NCBI GenBank assembly: GCA_031255115.1
Contig: JAIRTD010000037.1
Coordinates: forward strand, 1 to 8,814
Source of the DNA: Spirochaetaceae bacterium
Lineage (GTDB): Bacteria > Spirochaetota > Spirochaetia > Treponematales > Breznakiellaceae
Reading direction: 5' to 3'
DNA length: 8,814 bases
This document shows positions 7,496 through 8,814 of the stretch, piece after piece. The position numbers were made by a program, and so were the translations under genes. Position 1 is the stretch's first letter, and the number at the start of each line of letters is the position of its first letter. The notes under the pieces were generated by a model. The model searched no databases, was not told the origin of the DNA, and was given only the letters and a program-made list of their open reading frames with translations.

Positions 7496-8743
7496 CTAAT
7501 TTTCGGCCCCGCCTTGCCAAAGGTTTTCGAGGGCGGCGATACATTCATCGGGGGTCTTTGTTCCGTTTATGATTGCGCCGGCAGCTTCCCTGAGGGCATT
7601 TTCGAGAACAGGGCCTCCGGGCGGGAGGCCGAATTCGCCGGCTGCTTCTCCGGTTTCCAGTATGACAAGGGCCTTGTCATATTGAACGCCGCGCTGCGCC
7701 CGGCGCTCAGGAGGCGTCCCCCGGGCGCTGGCATTTACTGGTATGCCGGAAAGCGCCGCGGCAAGAAAGGCGTTGGCCTGCGCGCCTGAGAGAAAGCCGA
7801 TAAAGAGCTTTGCTTCTTCCCCGCGGGAACTTTGTTTTGTGAGCGCCGCGCCCCAGTTCCCCAGGGCAAAACGGGGTTTTCCCAAATAGGCGGCTGGAGG
7901 CGGAACCGTAGTCAGGCTGTATTCAAGATCAGGGGCGCGTTCCTTTATATATCCGGTTCCCGCTATCGAGGCGGTCATCATGGCGATGCGCCCGGCGATA
8001 AAGTCATCGTATTTTTCGCTTTCTGTTTTTTCAAAATCAGCCATATCAAGCAAGCCGGTCATGGCCTGTACGAAATTCAGCGAATCGTTCAGGGCCGGGA
8101 CATTCAGGGCGCTTTGGTCTTCGCTAAAAAAATCGAGCCCTGCCGCCCAGGTCCAGGCGGCAAGTTCCTCTCCGCCGGACACGGCAACAGAAGAAAGGGC
8201 CTCGGCATAGGCGAGAAATTCCTCCCTGGTCTTTGGCGGATGGTCAAAGCCCGCTTCCCTGAGTACGGCGATATTGTAATAAAGGGGGTACATAAAGGAA
8301 ACCAGGGGCATGATCCAGCGGGGAGCGCCGCCAGAATCCTCCAGGGCAAATTCGGTAAATTCAGGATTTTGCAGGAGGGAATCAAGGGACTCAAAATGAT
8401 CCCCGGACAGGGACACGAGGCTTTTCTGGTTGGCGATAACAATATCGGGGATTCCCGGACGGCCCTTTGGTTTTTCGGGATTAAGGTCCCCTTCAAGCTC
8501 CTGTGGGGAACGGTCAAGTATCGTGATTTCTATATCAGGATAGCGGCCCTGAAATTCCTCGACCAGGGGGGCAAGGGAAACCGGCGCTTCGGCATTCCCC
8601 CGGTACAGGGCAACGCTCAGAACTGTTTTTTCGGGCGCTCTGGTTTGAACATATTTGTACAGAGCCGCCCCCGCCCAGACCGCGCAAACCACGATAAGAA
8701 GTAACCTGCTTTTTTTCTTTTCGTCCACGGGACTATACTCCAT
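7496..8743 (-). CDS. Membrane-anchored extracellular solute-binding protein (family 1-like)
   Basis: Resembles periplasmic substrate-binding proteins of ABC importers for sugars or related solutes. Numbering from the ATG at 8743 gives 415 residues: a basic stretch (KKKSR, 9-13), one hydrophobic segment (about 14-30), then the binding domain. Family-like features are a PDIVIANQ strand, a YPLYYN...AGFDHPPKTREEF block, FIAGRIAMM, and ALGNWGAALTKQSS with a following FIGFLSGAQANAFL helix. Cys20 sits inside the hydrophobic segment (IVVC) with no small residue before it, so a lipobox is doubtful and an uncleaved anchor is more likely. The start is uncertain: neither the ATG nor the in-frame TTGs at 8764 and 8791 has an SD, whereas GTG at 8728 has GGAG 9 nt upstream. 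No permease or ATPase gene is nearby; it is followed 2 nt later by trkA. The substrate is unknown. Confidence 0.85.
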   Translation of the reverse strand: MEYSPVDEKKKSRLLLIVVCAVWAGAALYKYVQTRAPEKTVLSVALYRGNAEAPVSLAPLVEEFQGRYPDIEITILDRSPQELEGDLNPEKPKGRPGIPDIVIANQKSLVSLSGDHFESLDSLLQNPEFTEFALEDSGGAPRWIMPLVSFMYPLYYNIAVLREAGFDHPPKTREEFLAYAEALSSVAVSGGEELAAWTWAAGLDFFSEDQSALNVPALNDSLNFVQAMTGLLDMADFEKTESEKYDDFIAGRIAMMTASIAGTGYIKERAPDLEYSLTTVPPPAAYLGKPRFALGNWGAALTKQSSRGEEAKLFIGFLSGAQANAFLAAALSGIPVNASARGTPPERRAQRGVQYDKALVILETGEAAGEFGLPPGGPVLENALREAAGAIINGTKTPDECIAALENLWQGGAEN

Positions 8744-8761
8744 AGATTTAAGTTTGTCAGG

Positions 8762-8783
8762 CAATGAATTAGTTAATTCTTTG
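8762..8783. promoter_or_regulatory. 22-bp imperfect palindrome, candidate operator of the cluster
   Basis: The arms are CAATGAATTA (8762-8771) and TAATTCTTTG (8774-8783), separated by GT. Nine of ten positions are complementary and the inner six pairs are perfect. The site begins about 12 nt downstream of a TATAAT box and lies 18 nt upstream of the binding-protein ATG, where a repressor could block transcription. In RNA it could form only a small AU-rich hairpin, so a DNA-binding site is the simpler reading. The cognate regulator is unknown. Confidence 0.45.
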
Positions 8784-8794
8784 ACTGGCAAACA

Positions 8795-8800
8795 ATTATA
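8795..8800 (-). promoter_or_regulatory. Putative -10 box of the binding protein-trk cluster
   Basis: A perfect TATAAT on the minus strand predicts a transcript start near 8788 and a leader of about 45 nt to the ATG at 8743. The matching -35 element would lie beyond the right edge, so it cannot be judged. A second possibility is TTGCCA (8791-8786) as -35 with a poor TTCATT as -10. Either way the palindrome at 8762-8783 would overlap or adjoin the promoter. Confidence 0.45.
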
Positions 8801-8814
8801 ATCGGAATTCTCTG

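Noticed and set aside
7494..7544. N-terminal extension of trkA to 7544
   Set aside because: It would place a basic, non-family stretch before the standard MRIIIVGAG start and would overlap the binding-protein gene by 49 nt.
7832..8704. Long open frame (290 codons) on the plus strand opposite the solute-binding protein
   Set aside because: It lies wholly antisense to a recognisable protein family, its translation has no recognisable domain, and it is Gly/Arg/Lys-rich as expected for a shadow of GC-rich coding DNA.

Overview
The window carries six protein-coding genes and almost no spacer DNA. One gene reads rightward: a chemotaxis receptor cut off by the left edge. Five read leftward. In transcription order these are an anchored solute-binding protein, trkA, two tandem trkH paralogues, and lysS for a class I lysyl-tRNA synthetase. 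Archaeal-type class I LysRS in a bacterium, together with a receptor whose signalling domain resembles those of treponemes, points to a spirochaete, most likely the Treponema group. The moderate-to-high GC content would suit a gut-associated treponeme. This placement rests on protein resemblance only; no rRNA or other decisive marker is present.

Layout. Bases 1-1367 (+) encode the C-terminal part of a methyl-accepting chemotaxis protein: the end of the sensor domain, TM2, HAMP and the signalling hairpin. It converges on lysS (2990-1398, -) across a 30-base gap. lysS appears to have its own promoter, with a TATAAT box so close to the ATG that the mRNA may be leaderless. Upstream lies a tightly packed leftward cluster: solute-binding protein (8743-7496), trkA (7493-6075, 2-nt gap), trkH copy 1 (6078-4585, ATGA overlap) and trkH copy 2 (4583-3093, GTG start one base after the previous stop). 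A TATAAT box and a 22-bp imperfect palindrome sit in front of the first gene, which suggests one regulated transcript.

How the genes work together. TrkA is the cytosolic nucleotide-binding regulatory (RCK) subunit and TrkH the K+-translocating membrane subunit of the Trk potassium uptake system. Here one TrkA is encoded with two different TrkH proteins. Their predicted periplasmic loops differ by insertions of 12 and 16 residues, and their pore-loop residues also differ. The first gene of the cluster encodes a family-1-type periplasmic binding protein held by an N-terminal membrane segment, with no ABC permease or ATPase gene in view. That arrangement (anchored binding protein, one TrkA, two TrkH) is the most unusual thing in the window. 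A functional link between the binding protein and K+ transport is inference from gene packing only.
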